A stretch of 64,000 nt of DNA from Branchiibius sp. NY16-3462-2. GTDB taxonomy: Bacteria > Actinomycetota > Actinomycetes > Actinomycetales > Dermatophilaceae. A program made the translations under genes and the position numbers. The stretch spans positions 322,487 to 386,486 of the forward strand of contig NZ_LVCF01000025.1 in the NCBI RefSeq assembly GCF_001594145.1, written 5' to 3'. Below, in pieces: positions 25,916 through 35,099 of this stretch; the first letter of the stretch is position 1; each line of letters begins with the position of its first letter. A model generated the notes under the pieces. The model searched no databases. It saw only the letters and a program-made list of their open reading frames with translations, and was not told where the DNA came from.

Positions 25916-26875
25916 TTACCCATCTGTTTTGCCGATACCCACCGGCTCCAGACCGCCGATCGCCTGGCATTGCTCAATGAACGCCGTGGCCTTCCGCGTC
26001 AGCCGGGTGCCGTCAACCCACGCCGCAACCGCATCGAGCGTCGGCAATTCGTCCTTGATCTCCAGGGCGACGACGGGGCCGCCGCTGTAGCTCTCGTCGC
26101 TGGCCGGGCGCTGGTTCAGGATGGAGTAGCCGTGCCCAGCCGCCACCATGGAGCGCACCGTTTCGAACAACCGCGAGCGGTAGCCGATGGTCGGTTCGAC
26201 CCCGACCTGGGCGAACAGCGAGCGGAAGTAGGTCGCTGTGTACGGCAGGTCCAGAAGGACCAACCGGTCGTCGGCCAGTTCGGTCAGCGACACGCTGCGC
26301 CGCCCAGCGAGGTGATGACCGACGGGGACCAGCACGTACGGCGGGATGGTCGCGACCGGGACCGCGCGCAGCTCCGTGCCGAGGTCGTAGCTGTACATCA
26401 CCGCCACCTCGAAGGCGCCGTCCCGCAGTCCCTTCTTCAAGTCCGCGTGCTCCGCCTCGATCACGGTGAGGTCGACGCGGGGGTAGCGATCGGCGTACTC
26501 CGTGACCAGCCGGGGCAGCATGAACGGTGCGATCGTCGCGAACATGCCGACGCGCAGTTCGCCCATCAGCATCTGGCCGGCGTTACGTGCGGCGTCGGCC
26601 AACTCCTGACTGTGGGCGAGGAAGCCGCGCAACTCGGTGTAGAACTCCCGCCCGGCCGGGGTGAGCGCGAGGCCACGGGCGTGATGGCGCAGCAGCAGTT
26701 GGACGCCGAGCTCCTTCTCCAACTGGGCGACGGCCGTTGAAACCGCCGATTGCGAGACCACCAGCTCGCGGGCGGCCGCGGTCATGCTGCCGTGCTCGGC
26801 GGCAGCGGCGAAATAGCGCAACTGGACGAGCGTGAAGTTCGGCAGGCGCTTGCCTGATCGGTCCTGCGCGGCCAC
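25916..26875 (-). CDS. LysR-type transcriptional regulator of the amine-catabolism operon
   Basis: 319-residue LysR regulator. The HTH is at about residues 12-75 (LVQLRYFAAAAEHGSMTAAARELVVSQSAVSTAVAQLEKEL). A PBP2-type effector domain follows. It lies upstream of the seven-gene operon on the same strand with a 141-base gap, and divergently from the amidohydrolase gene. It is the best candidate regulator for both. Start is ATG 26875. Confidence 0.86.
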   Translation of the reverse strand: MAAQDRSGKRLPNFTLVQLRYFAAAAEHGSMTAAARELVVSQSAVSTAVAQLEKELGVQLLLRHHARGLALTPAGREFYTELRGFLAHSQELADAARNAGQMLMGELRVGMFATIAPFMLPRLVTEYADRYPRVDLTVIEAEHADLKKGLRDGAFEVAVMYSYDLGTELRAVPVATIPPYVLVPVGHHLAGRRSVSLTELADDRLVLLDLPYTATYFRSLFAQVGVEPTIGYRSRLFETVRSMVAAGHGYSILNQRPASDESYSGGPVVALEIKDELPTLDAVAAWVDGTRLTRKATAFIEQCQAIGGLEPVGIGKTDG

Positions 26876-26902
26876 GAACCCCTCCGGTGCAACAAGAAAT
26901 CA

Positions 26903-26935
26903 GATGACTTTCATCAACAGAATCAGCTGAGCTGA
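26903..26935. promoter_or_regulatory. tandem dyads GATGA-N3-TCATC and TCAGCT-N-AGCTGA, candidate LysR sites
   Basis: The first dyad (26903-26915) and the second (26923-26935, one-base centre) are 28 and 48 bases from the LysR start. They lie in the 135-base gap to the divergent amidohydrolase. LysR proteins bind T-N11-A type dyads in such positions; the first fits that spacing. Binding is inferred. Confidence 0.4.
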
Positions 26936-27010
26936 AACTCAAACGTAACCGCACCGCCCCTTCCGACGTGGGAGGGTCTGCGGAACTGGTGCCGAGCGTA
27001 GGAGGATTCA

Positions 27011-28636
27011 ATGTCAGCCGACACCGTCTTCCGCGGCGCGATCCGACCCTCCGCGGCAGCCCCGCTGACCGATGTCCTCGCGGTGCGCGACGGCGTCGTC
27101 GTGGCCCTGGGCGCCGCCCGATGCGCCGACCTGACCGGCCCGGCCACTCGCGTCATCGACGTCGACGGAGTCGTGCTGCCGGGCTTCGTTGATGCGCATG
27201 TGCACCCTGCGATGGGTGGCCTGAACCGCATGCATTGCGATCTGGACGAGGTCCACGGGCGGGAGCCCTATCGTTCCCTCATCCGTGCCTACGTCACCAC
27301 CTCGTCGTCCGAGTGGATCGTCGGATCAGGCTGGTACGGCGACGTATTCACCGGCGGGTTCCCGACGGCTGCCGAGTTGGACAGTCTGACCGATGGCCGA
27401 CCCGCGTGTTTCATGAGCCACGACGGACACGGCGTGTGGGTCAACAGCGCCGCCTTGGAGCGGGCGGGTATCGATGACACCACCCCTGACCCGGACGGTG
27501 GCCGGATTGTCCGTGCCGAATCGGGCCGCGCCACCGGCATGTTGGTGGAATCCGCAGCCAACCTGGTCACCGACCTGCTCCCTGCGCCGAGCGAAGCAGA
27601 GATCGAGCAGGCGCTGCTGGAGGCCCAGAGCTACCTGCATTCGGTGGGGATCGTCGGCTGGCAGGACGCCGGCGTCGGCGAATGCCTCGGATTACCAGAC
27701 ACATTCGAGGCCTACCGGGCGCTCGACGCCTCCGGTGCGCTGACCGCCCGGGTCACCGGTGACCTGTGGTGGCAGCTGGACGGTGACCTGGGTCAGATCG
27801 ACGGTTTCGTACGCCGCCGCGAGACCACCCGTGCCGCCCGCCGGTTCCGCGCGACCGGAGTCAAGGTCATGCAGGACGGCGTGTGCGAAAACCTCACGGC
27901 TGCAGTGCTGGAGCCCTACCGGGGCCACCCCCACCAGCACGGTCTGAGCTTCCTGGAACCGGCCTGGCTGCGCGAGCTGGTCGGCGCTCTCGCCGCCGCC
28001 GACTTCGACGTGCACCTACACGCGGTGGGCGATCGCGCGGTGCGCGAGGCGTTGGATGCGATCGAGTCCGCGCCGCACCGCTCGGATGCCCGCCACCAGA
28101 TCGCACACATCGACCTGATCGACGCCGCCGACATCGACCGCTTCAAGCGACTGGGGGTCATTGCCAACGTCTCACCGTTGTGGGCCCGCGAGGACCGGGT
28201 ACTGGTAGAGACCAAACTGCCGTACCTGACCGACGAGCAGCGCCGGCGGCATTTCGCCTTCAGCAGTCTGCACGGGTCGGGCACCGCTCTGGCCTTCGGA
28301 TCGGACTGGCCCGTGTCGAGTCCGGATCCGCTCTGGGCGATCCACGTGGCCGTGAACCGGACTGCGCCACAAGCAGATCCGCATGCCGCCGACCAACACG
28401 CCCAGCGTGTCCCGCTGTTACCGGACGAAGGGCTGGACGTGGTGACAGCCGTTCACGCCGCAACGGCCGGCGCCGCCCACGCCTCCCGACTGGACCGCAA
28501 CGGTTCCCTCGAGATCGGCATGGCTGCCGACCTCGTGCTGCTGGATCGCGATCCGATCACCACAGCGCCGGACGAGCTCTCCACCATCCGGGTGCACGCG
28601 ACGTACGTCGATGGCGCCCCTGTCTTCACTGCCTGA
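27011..28636 (+). CDS. YtcJ-type amidohydrolase (amidohydrolase 3 family)
   Basis: 541-residue metal-dependent hydrolase. Motifs: DAHVHPAM (HxH metal site) near residue 60, HLHAVGDRAV, HIDLID and FGSDWPVSSPDPL, the usual order for YtcJ-like enzymes. ATG 27011 has GGAGG upstream (taggaggattc). Relatives cleave cyclic or linear amides, including hydantoins and imidazolones, so it could open a heterocycle in this pathway. It is followed 23 bases later by an APC permease, likely in the same transcript. Confidence 0.88.
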   Translation: MSADTVFRGAIRPSAAAPLTDVLAVRDGVVVALGAARCADLTGPATRVIDVDGVVLPGFVDAHVHPAMGGLNRMHCDLDEVHGREPYRSLIRAYVTTSSSEWIVGSGWYGDVFTGGFPTAAELDSLTDGRPACFMSHDGHGVWVNSAALERAGIDDTTPDPDGGRIVRAESGRATGMLVESAANLVTDLLPAPSEAEIEQALLEAQSYLHSVGIVGWQDAGVGECLGLPDTFEAYRALDASGALTARVTGDLWWQLDGDLGQIDGFVRRRETTRAARRFRATGVKVMQDGVCENLTAAVLEPYRGHPHQHGLSFLEPAWLRELVGALAAADFDVHLHAVGDRAVREALDAIESAPHRSDARHQIAHIDLIDAADIDRFKRLGVIANVSPLWAREDRVLVETKLPYLTDEQRRRHFAFSSLHGSGTALAFGSDWPVSSPDPLWAIHVAVNRTAPQADPHAADQHAQRVPLLPDEGLDVVTAVHAATAGAAHASRLDRNGSLEIGMAADLVLLDRDPITTAPDELSTIRVHATYVDGAPVFTA

Positions 28637-28659
28637 CCCCTCAACCGCAAGGACCCGTC

Positions 28660-30162
28660 ATGACCACCACACCCACCGCTTTCGCCCAGGAGCAGGAGCA
28701 GAACCTGACCCGCTCCCTGGGCCGGTTCGATCTGATCTTCCTGTTGATCTCGGCCGTCGTGGGACTGGAGACACTCGGCCAGGTCTCCACCTTCGGAGCA
28801 GAGGCGTTCACCTGGACGGCAGTGCTGGCAGTGACATTCCTGGTGCCCTACGGGCTGATCTTCGCCGAGACCGGAGGCGCGTTCACTGAAGAGGGCGGCG
28901 CGTACACCTGGGTCCGGGACGCCTTCGGGCGGATGGCAGGAGCGGTAGCAGCGTTGCTGACCTGGGTGACCCAGCCGGTGTGGGTAGGTGGATCCATGGC
29001 GTTCCTGGCGACGGAGGCGTGGAACGTCAACCTCGCCCACATCTCCTCCGGGTCCTTCGCCGACTACGCGTTCAAATTGATCTTCGTGTGGATCACCGTT
29101 TTCGCCGCGATCATCAGCCTGCGCTACGGCAAGTGGATCCCGACCCTGGGCGCACTACTCAAGGTCGGTCTGCTGGTGCTTTTCATCGGCACAACCATCG
29201 CCTACGCGATCCAGCACGGCATCACCGACCTGTCGCTGTCGGACTTCTCGCCGACCTGGATCGGCTTCTTCGGTGCTGTGCCGATCCTGCTGTTCGCCTA
29301 CCTGGGCTTCGAATCCGGCAACAGTGCCGCCGGTGAGGTGAAGAACCCGGCCCGCGACATCCCGTTCGGCATCCTGCGCTCCAGCGGGGTTGCCGCTGCG
29401 TGCTACCTGCTGCCGATCTTCGCGATCCTGGCGGTCGTGCCCAAGGACCAGATCAAGGGCATCAGCGGCTTCTTCGACGCGACCTCGACGGTCTTCTCGG
29501 TCTACGGTCCGGCGGCCGACCCTATGTTGAAGGCCTTGTCGGTCTGCCTGGTGCTGGTCCTGATGTCGCAGGGCGCCTCCTGGATGATCATCTCCGACCG
29601 CATGCAGGCCATCGCCGCAGCGGATGGCGCGTTCTTCGGTGGCTTCTTCGGTGTCTTCAACAAGCACCTGAGCACCCCGGTGCGGGTCAACTTCCTGTCC
29701 GGCGTCGTGGCGACCGTGTTCATGCTGGTGGCGATGCAGGTCAGCGGTGACGCGGGTGCCGTATTCGCGGTGGTGTTGACCATCTCAATCACCACCTTCC
29801 TGCTCAGCTACCTGCTGGTGATCCCCGCGGCCATCCGGTTGCGCACGTTGCTGCCGGACGTCCACCGACCGTTCCGCGTCCCGGTGTCCAACGCCGTCTT
29901 CACGGCCATGGGCACGCTGTGCTTCTTGTGGATCCTGCTCGGGTCCTGGGTGGCCATCTTCCCCGGCACGCTCGAAGCGCTGGTCGGGGCCGACTACCCC
30001 TTCTTTGACACGTGGGGCGTGCACCGTGGCACCTTCGAGCTGTTCACCATCGGCACTCTGGTCGTCCTGATGATCCTGTGCGCGGTGGGTTATGTGCGCG
30101 GTGCTCCCCTGCGGGCAAACCTCGCGGTGCCGGAGAGCGAGCCCGTTCCGGCCGTGGAGTGA
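28660..30162 (+). CDS. APC-superfamily amino acid/amine permease
   Basis: 500-residue membrane protein with about 12 helices. It begins MTTTPTAF after a CGCAAGGACC leader. N-terminal FDLIFLLISAVVGLETLG and FAETGGAFTEEGGAYTW match the amino acid-polyamine-organocation family, with a Glu-rich second helix turn. It is downstream of the amidohydrolase and probably imports an amine or amino acid substrate. An ORF extending back to 27883 is a frame-shadow of the amidohydrolase gene. Confidence 0.87.
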   Translation: MTTTPTAFAQEQEQNLTRSLGRFDLIFLLISAVVGLETLGQVSTFGAEAFTWTAVLAVTFLVPYGLIFAETGGAFTEEGGAYTWVRDAFGRMAGAVAALLTWVTQPVWVGGSMAFLATEAWNVNLAHISSGSFADYAFKLIFVWITVFAAIISLRYGKWIPTLGALLKVGLLVLFIGTTIAYAIQHGITDLSLSDFSPTWIGFFGAVPILLFAYLGFESGNSAAGEVKNPARDIPFGILRSSGVAAACYLLPIFAILAVVPKDQIKGISGFFDATSTVFSVYGPAADPMLKALSVCLVLVLMSQGASWMIISDRMQAIAAADGAFFGGFFGVFNKHLSTPVRVNFLSGVVATVFMLVAMQVSGDAGAVFAVVLTISITTFLLSYLLVIPAAIRLRTLLPDVHRPFRVPVSNAVFTAMGTLCFLWILLGSWVAIFPGTLEALVGADYPFFDTWGVHRGTFELFTIGTLVVLMILCAVGYVRGAPLRANLAVPESEPVPAVE

Positions 30163-30270
30163 CGCGTCGCCCTCGGCCGACCGCCCCCGTGGTCGACTCT
30201 GGATACGTGTGGCGGGTTCCGAACGCTCGAAGCCGCCATCCTTATCCAAACCCAGGCCAAGTCCCCAAGG

Positions 30271-30297
30271 CTGATATCGTTTGAACTTCTGATATCG
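30271..30297. promoter_or_regulatory. direct repeat CTGATATCG x2 upstream of the toxin-antitoxin genes
   Basis: CTGATATCG occurs at 30271-30279 and again at 30289-30297, 18 bases apart. The repeat contains the palindrome GATATC. It lies just upstream of the antitoxin ribosome site. Antitoxin/toxin complexes of the ribbon-helix-helix type typically bind paired repeats here to autoregulate; this is inferred. Confidence 0.4.
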
Positions 30298-30309
30298 ATG
30301 GGAGTTGCG

Positions 30310-30549
30310 ATGGCTGCGATCACGATCCGCAACCTCTCCGATGAAACTCACCGGGCCCTCAAGGCCAGAGCTGCGGCCAATCACCGCAGCACCGAGGCCG
30401 AAGTCCGCGCGATCCTCGAGCAGGCTGCACACGGCGAGGCCGACGTCGGGCTCGGCACGCGTCTGCATGGCATCGCAGCGGCGGTCGGAGGCTTCGATCT
30501 CGACATCGAACGCAGCACCGTCGCCTCGGAGCCGATCGACTTCTCGTGA
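30310..30549 (+). CDS. FitA-like ribbon-helix-helix antitoxin
   Basis: 79-residue DNA-binding antitoxin. MAAITIRNLSDETHRALKARAAANHRSTEAEVR has the ribbon-helix-helix pattern of the FitA/VapB family. A GGGAG site sits 7 bases before ATG 30310; an upstream in-frame ATG at 30298 is less likely. The stop overlaps the GTG of the toxin (GTGA), so they are coupled. It should neutralise the PIN toxin and repress the operon. Confidence 0.85.
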   Translation: MAAITIRNLSDETHRALKARAAANHRSTEAEVRAILEQAAHGEADVGLGTRLHGIAAAVGGFDLDIERSTVASEPIDFS

Positions 30550-30971
30550 TCGCCCTCGACACCAACGTCATCTCCGAGCTGATGCGACGCGAACCGGACG
30601 TGCGCGTCGTCAGCTGGGTAGATCAACAAGCGAGCGCAACCCTCTTCCTCACCTCGTTGACGCTCGCCGAGATCCGATTCGGGATCGCGGCACTTCCCGC
30701 GGGCCGGCGGCGCACCACACTCTCCACCACTTTCGAGGACGAGATCCGACCGCTCTTCGCTGACCGGGTGCTGGACTTCGACGAAGCAGCATCGCGCGAG
30801 TACGCCGCGTTGCAGGCGAACGCCCGCAAGAAGGGTTTGGCGATCGGCGATGCGGACGCCCTGATCGCCGCAACCGTCCGAGCCCATCGGTTCTTCATTG
30901 CGACCCCGGACGAAGCACCGTTCGAAGCCGCAGGTGTGCGGGTGATCAATCCGTTTGCGGCTGCGGAATGA
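30546..30971 (+). CDS. FitB-like PIN-domain toxin (VapC family ribonuclease)
   Basis: 141-residue PIN-domain ribonuclease. Acidic metal-binding residues are Asp5 (ALDTNVISELM), Glu42 (LAEIRFGI), Asp102 and Asp104 (GDADALIAATV). This matches FitB/VapC toxins. GTG start overlaps the antitoxin stop by four bases. It is followed convergently by an alpha/beta hydrolase gene 13 bases away. RNA target unknown. Confidence 0.87.
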   Translation: MIALDTNVISELMRREPDVRVVSWVDQQASATLFLTSLTLAEIRFGIAALPAGRRRTTLSTTFEDEIRPLFADRVLDFDEAASREYAALQANARKKGLAIGDADALIAATVRAHRFFIATPDEAPFEAAGVRVINPFAAAE

Positions 30972-30983
30972 CCTTGGCCGACG

Positions 30984-31835
30984 TTACGGATCCCGGGTCT
31001 GGGAGTACTCCAGGAACCCGCGGATCGTGGCCTGCGCCCGTGGGCTGCTGCTGACGCTCAGATGCCCGCGCCGGGGGAAGATGCGCACCTGCGCGTCCGG
31101 GATCAACCGGGCCGTCTGCTCGAACTGCTGCACCGAGTAGAAGCGGTCACGTCCGCCGCCGACGATCAGCGTGGGCGCGGTGATCGCCCCGCGGCAGTGC
31201 GCCAGGTCGAATCCATCCTCGGCCCGCAGTGTCGCGATCAGGTCGGCGACATCCTGCGGGTCGCGCAGCAACCGTGGCCCCATGGTGCGCCCGAGCACCG
31301 AGGCAAGGACCTTGCCACCCGCGGGGGCCAGTCCGGTCGCGCTCATCGCCATGGCCGCCCGCACGTCGCCGGCTTCCAGCAACTGCGCGACCCGCGCCTG
31401 CAGCGCCTTGCCGTGCCCCTCAAGACGCGAGGCGGTGCTGATCAGTACCAATCGGCGTACGACGTCGGGATGGTCGGCCGCCAGTTGCTGCACGATACTG
31501 CCGCCCGTCGAGGTGCCGACCACGTCGACGGGCCCGCCCAGGCCGGCCCGGATCGCATCGGCGTACTCACCTGCCAGTTGACTCATCGTCAGGTCCGACG
31601 GCAGCCCGCGACGACGGTTCAACACCAGGAAGCGACGCCCGGTCACTGCCTTCAGGGCGGTGACGGCGCCCTGTACCAGGCTTCTACTGTCCACGCCGGT
31701 CTGCGGCCACAGGCCTGCCGCAACGACGGTCGGCGTGCCGTCCCCAATGACGGCGCAGGGCAGCGCACCCAACGCTTCTCTGGAAATCCTCACCGTTCGA
31801 GTCGACCACCCGGCGATGCCGTTCGCCCATGACAA
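30984..31835 (-). CDS. alpha/beta-fold hydrolase
   Basis: 283-residue serine hydrolase. The nucleophile elbow is GTSTGGSIV near residue 108, an oxyanion-type segment (PTVVAAGLWPQTG) is near residue 40, and the catalytic His is in RGHLSV near the C-terminus. LVLISTASRL and TLIVGGGRDRF are typical core strands. The indicated start is TTG (31835); GTG 31793 is an alternative. No ribosome site clearly decides. It is divergent from the GMC/aldehyde dehydrogenase pair. The substrate is unknown. Confidence 0.8.
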   Translation of the reverse strand: MSWANGIAGWSTRTVRISREALGALPCAVIGDGTPTVVAAGLWPQTGVDSRSLVQGAVTALKAVTGRRFLVLNRRRGLPSDLTMSQLAGEYADAIRAGLGGPVDVVGTSTGGSIVQQLAADHPDVVRRLVLISTASRLEGHGKALQARVAQLLEAGDVRAAMAMSATGLAPAGGKVLASVLGRTMGPRLLRDPQDVADLIATLRAEDGFDLAHCRGAITAPTLIVGGGRDRFYSVQQFEQTARLIPDAQVRIFPRRGHLSVSSSPRAQATIRGFLEYSQTRDP

Positions 31836-31956
31836 CTGTCAGCGCCTGCGGCTGCCGCCCGGACGCGGGCCGAACCCCGTGACGCCACCCGCACTCGCCG
31901 CGCATACTGTGCAGTAGGTCACATAACGCAGTGGGCCACCTAACGGCGGGAGCGGC

Positions 31957-33549
31957 ATGAGCAACGAATCGTTCGACTACGTCATCGTGGGTGGCGGGAG
32001 TGCTGGCGCAGTCATCGCGGCCCGCCTCACCGAGGATCCAGCGGTCCGCGTCCTATTGCTGGAAGCCGGCCCGGAACCCGAGGCCGACGAGATCACCATC
32101 CCCGCGGCCTTCACGACCCTGTTCAAGACCAAGTGGGACTGGAACTACACCACCACTGCCCAGAAGCAGCTCGACGGCCGCCCGACGTACTGGCCGCGGA
32201 TGAAAGCCCTCGGCGGCTGCTCGTCGATGAACGCGATGATCTACATGCGCGGCAACCATCTCGACTATGACACGTGGCGTGACGAATTCGGTTGTGCGGG
32301 TTGGGGATACGACGACATCCTGCCCTACTTCATCAAGGCCGAGAACAACCAGAGCATCCACGACAAGTACCACGGCAATGCGGGGCCGCTGTGGGTCGAG
32401 GACCGCCGCTACACCTTCCCCCTCACCGATGCGTGGGTCGAATCCGCTGTCGCCGCAGGCCTCAAGCGCAACGACGACTTCAACGGCGCCACGCAGGACG
32501 GCGCCGGGCGCTACCAGGTGACCTGCAAGAAGGGGAAGCGCTGGTCAACGTGGAAGGCCTACCTCGAACCGGTCCGCAAGCGCCCGAACCTGACGATCCG
32601 GACCGGGGCCCTCGCGACCCGTGTAGTGCTGGACGGCACCCGGGCCACCGGGGTCGGGTACCTGATCGGCAGGGACGAGCACACGGCGTACGCCGATCGC
32701 GAAGTGATCCTGTCCGGCGGCGCCGTGAATTCCCCCCAACTGCTCATGCTCTCGGGTATCGGTCCGGCAACCCACCTGCGGGAGTTGGACATTGACGTCG
32801 CGGTCGACCTTGCCGGCGTAGGCGCAAACCTGCACGATCACCCCGCCGTCCCCATCATCTGGCGCACCAAGGGCGCCGACGACCCGGCCGCCATGCAGAA
32901 CATGGTCAACCTCGGCAAGGCGCTCGTCGGGGGTCGCGGTCCGCTGTCGTCGAACATCGGCGAGGGCGGCGGATTCTTCGCCAGCCGCGACGGCCTGCCC
33001 GCGCCTGACATCCAGATCCACACGGCCCCGACGTCGTTCTACAACAACGCGCTCAACGAGCCCACCATTCGCTCGGTGACGACGGCACCGACCCTGGTGA
33101 ACGTCGCTAGTCGCGGGACGCTGCGGTTGCGCTCGAATGACCCGCGCTGGCACCCCACCGTGGACCCGGCCTACTACGACGACCAGACCGACCTCGACGC
33201 GATGCTCGCCGGTTGCCGACGCGCCATCGAGATTGCTCGCAGCGGGCCGTTCGCGAAGTACCTCGTCGCCCCGTCCAAGCCAGCCAGTAGCGACCCCACC
33301 GACGAAGAACTGATCGCCCACATCCGCACCTACACGCAGACGCTCTACCACCCGGTCGGCACCTGCTCCATGGGCGATGGCGAAGATGCCGTCGTCGATC
33401 CCGAACTGAAAGTCCGTGGCGTCGAAAACCTCCGTGTTGCAGACGCATCCGTGATGCCGATGGTCCCCCGCGGCAACACCAACGCACCCACCATCATGGT
33501 CGGCGAAAAGGCTGCCGACCTGATCCGCTCAGCTAAGGACGCCCGATGA
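31957..33549 (+). CDS. GMC-family FAD oxidoreductase (choline dehydrogenase-like), copy 2
   Basis: 530-residue GMC oxidoreductase, closely BetA-like. FAD motif GGGSAGAVIAARL is at about residue 11, MKALGGCSSMNAMIYMRG is signature 1, and the active-site pair is His in LYHPVGTCSMG and Asn in NTNAPTIMVGEKAADLI. GGGAG precedes ATG 31957. The stop overlaps an aldehyde dehydrogenase start by four bases (ATGA). The pair probably performs alcohol to aldehyde to acid; choline/glycine-betaine synthesis is one possibility. Confidence 0.9.
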   Translation: MSNESFDYVIVGGGSAGAVIAARLTEDPAVRVLLLEAGPEPEADEITIPAAFTTLFKTKWDWNYTTTAQKQLDGRPTYWPRMKALGGCSSMNAMIYMRGNHLDYDTWRDEFGCAGWGYDDILPYFIKAENNQSIHDKYHGNAGPLWVEDRRYTFPLTDAWVESAVAAGLKRNDDFNGATQDGAGRYQVTCKKGKRWSTWKAYLEPVRKRPNLTIRTGALATRVVLDGTRATGVGYLIGRDEHTAYADREVILSGGAVNSPQLLMLSGIGPATHLRELDIDVAVDLAGVGANLHDHPAVPIIWRTKGADDPAAMQNMVNLGKALVGGRGPLSSNIGEGGGFFASRDGLPAPDIQIHTAPTSFYNNALNEPTIRSVTTAPTLVNVASRGTLRLRSNDPRWHPTVDPAYYDDQTDLDAMLAGCRRAIEIARSGPFAKYLVAPSKPASSDPTDEELIAHIRTYTQTLYHPVGTCSMGDGEDAVVDPELKVRGVENLRVADASVMPMVPRGNTNAPTIMVGEKAADLIRSAKDAR

Positions 33550-35057
33550 CCCTGACTGCCGATGCCCCCGTTCTCACCGACGACGAGCAGCCGAAGACCT
33601 TCGACAGCTACAACCCCACGACCGGTGAGGTCTACGCGACCTTCCCGATCGACGACGCGGACGCGGTGCAGGCCGCGGTGGACCGCGCCCGCAACGCCGC
33701 CGACTGGTGGGCGGGTCTGGGGTTCAAGGGCCGCGGGAAGTATCTGGACCAGTGGCGCGCGGTGCTGGCCCGGCGGCTGAACCAACTGGCCGACGTCGTC
33801 TATGCCGAGACCGGCAAGCCGCACGGCGACGCCGCCCTCGAGGTCGGGATGGCCATCGAGCATCTCGCGTGGGCGACCAAACACGCCAAGAAGGTACTGG
33901 GCAAGCATCACGTCTCCAGCGGCCTGGTGATGGTCAACCAGCGGGCCACGGTGGAGTACCTCCCGCGCGGTGTCGTCGGCGTGATCGGGCCGTGGAACTA
34001 CCCGGTCTTCACCCCCATGGGCTCCATCGCCTACGCCCTGGCGGCCGGCAACACCGTGGTCTTCAAGCCCTCCGAGTTCAGTCCGGCGATCGGCACCTGG
34101 CTGGTCGACGCCTTCCACGAAGTACTGCCCGACCACGACGTGCTGCAGATCGTGCGTGGTTTCGGTGAGACCGGAAACGCGTTGTGTACCAGCGGTGTTG
34201 ACAAGCTGGCCTTCACCGGCTCGACCCGGACCGGCAAGAAGGTCATGGCCGCTTGTGCCGAGACCCTGACCCCGGTGGTCATCGAGGCCGGTGGCAAGGA
34301 CTCGATCATCGTCGACGCTGACGCCGATGTGGATAAGGCCGCCGAGGCCGCCGCGTGGGGTGCGTTCTGGAACGCCGGGCAGACCTGCATCGGCATCGAG
34401 CGTGCGTACGTGCACGAGAAGGTCTACGACCGCTTCGTCGACAAACTCGTCGAGGAGGCCAACGCCGTCAAGCCGGGCGTCAACTACGGGCCGATGACCA
34501 TGCCCGCCCAGGTCGATGTCATCCGCAAACACATCGACGACGCGATCGCCCGTGGTGGCAAAGCACTCACCGGTGGCCAGGTCACGGACGGTTTCATCCC
34601 CGCCACGGTGCTGGTCGACGTACCCGAAGATGCTCTGGCCGTCACCGACGAGACGTTCGGTCCCACGATCACGGTCCGCAAGGTCGCTTCCGCCGATGAG
34701 GCGATCGAACTGACCAACGCCAGCGAATACGGCCTCGGCTCAGCGGTTTTCAGCAAGAAGAACGGCACCAAGATCGCCGACAAGGTGCGCTCGGGCATGA
34801 CCGCCGTCAACGCCGTACTCGTCTATGCCGCCATCCCGTCGTTGCCCTTCGGCGGCGTGGGGCAGTCCGGCATCGGGCGCATCCACGGCGAGGACGGTCT
34901 GCGCGAGTTCGCCCAGCCGAAGTCGGTCGTGAAGCAACTGATGCCGGCGGCGCTCAACGTGACGTCCTTCGACCGAGGCGCCAACGAGGACAAACTCTGG
35001 GCGACGCTCATCCTCACGCTGCACGGGCGGGCCAACCAGTTCCTCAAGAAGCAGTAG
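33546..35057 (+). CDS. aldehyde dehydrogenase (coupled to GMC oxidoreductase)
   Basis: 503-residue NAD-type aldehyde dehydrogenase. Cofactor-binding VVGVIGPWNYPVFTPMGS is near residue 140. Catalytic Glu is in VVIEAGGKDSIIV and the nucleophile in NAGQTCIGIERA. C-terminal LPFGGVGQSGIG and the family-like tail FLKKQ follow. It overlaps the GMC stop. The resemblance is to the mycobacterial-type aldehyde dehydrogenase and not to classical BetB, so the actual aldehyde is not certain. Confidence 0.9.
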   Translation: MTLTADAPVLTDDEQPKTFDSYNPTTGEVYATFPIDDADAVQAAVDRARNAADWWAGLGFKGRGKYLDQWRAVLARRLNQLADVVYAETGKPHGDAALEVGMAIEHLAWATKHAKKVLGKHHVSSGLVMVNQRATVEYLPRGVVGVIGPWNYPVFTPMGSIAYALAAGNTVVFKPSEFSPAIGTWLVDAFHEVLPDHDVLQIVRGFGETGNALCTSGVDKLAFTGSTRTGKKVMAACAETLTPVVIEAGGKDSIIVDADADVDKAAEAAAWGAFWNAGQTCIGIERAYVHEKVYDRFVDKLVEEANAVKPGVNYGPMTMPAQVDVIRKHIDDAIARGGKALTGGQVTDGFIPATVLVDVPEDALAVTDETFGPTITVRKVASADEAIELTNASEYGLGSAVFSKKNGTKIADKVRSGMTAVNAVLVYAAIPSLPFGGVGQSGIGRIHGEDGLREFAQPKSVVKQLMPAALNVTSFDRGANEDKLWATLILTLHGRANQFLKKQ

Positions 35058-35099
35058 CCCGCCGACCTACGGCGCCGGCCCGGCGATACCGTCGGAAGC

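Noticed and set aside
27883..28659. N-terminal extension of the APC permease ORF
   Set aside because: Overlaps the amidohydrolase in another frame; ATG 28660 gives the normal permease N-terminus.
33345..34532. 395-residue minus-strand ORF opposite GMC and aldehyde dehydrogenase genes
   Set aside because: Shadow frame with Asp/Val/Gly-rich noise.
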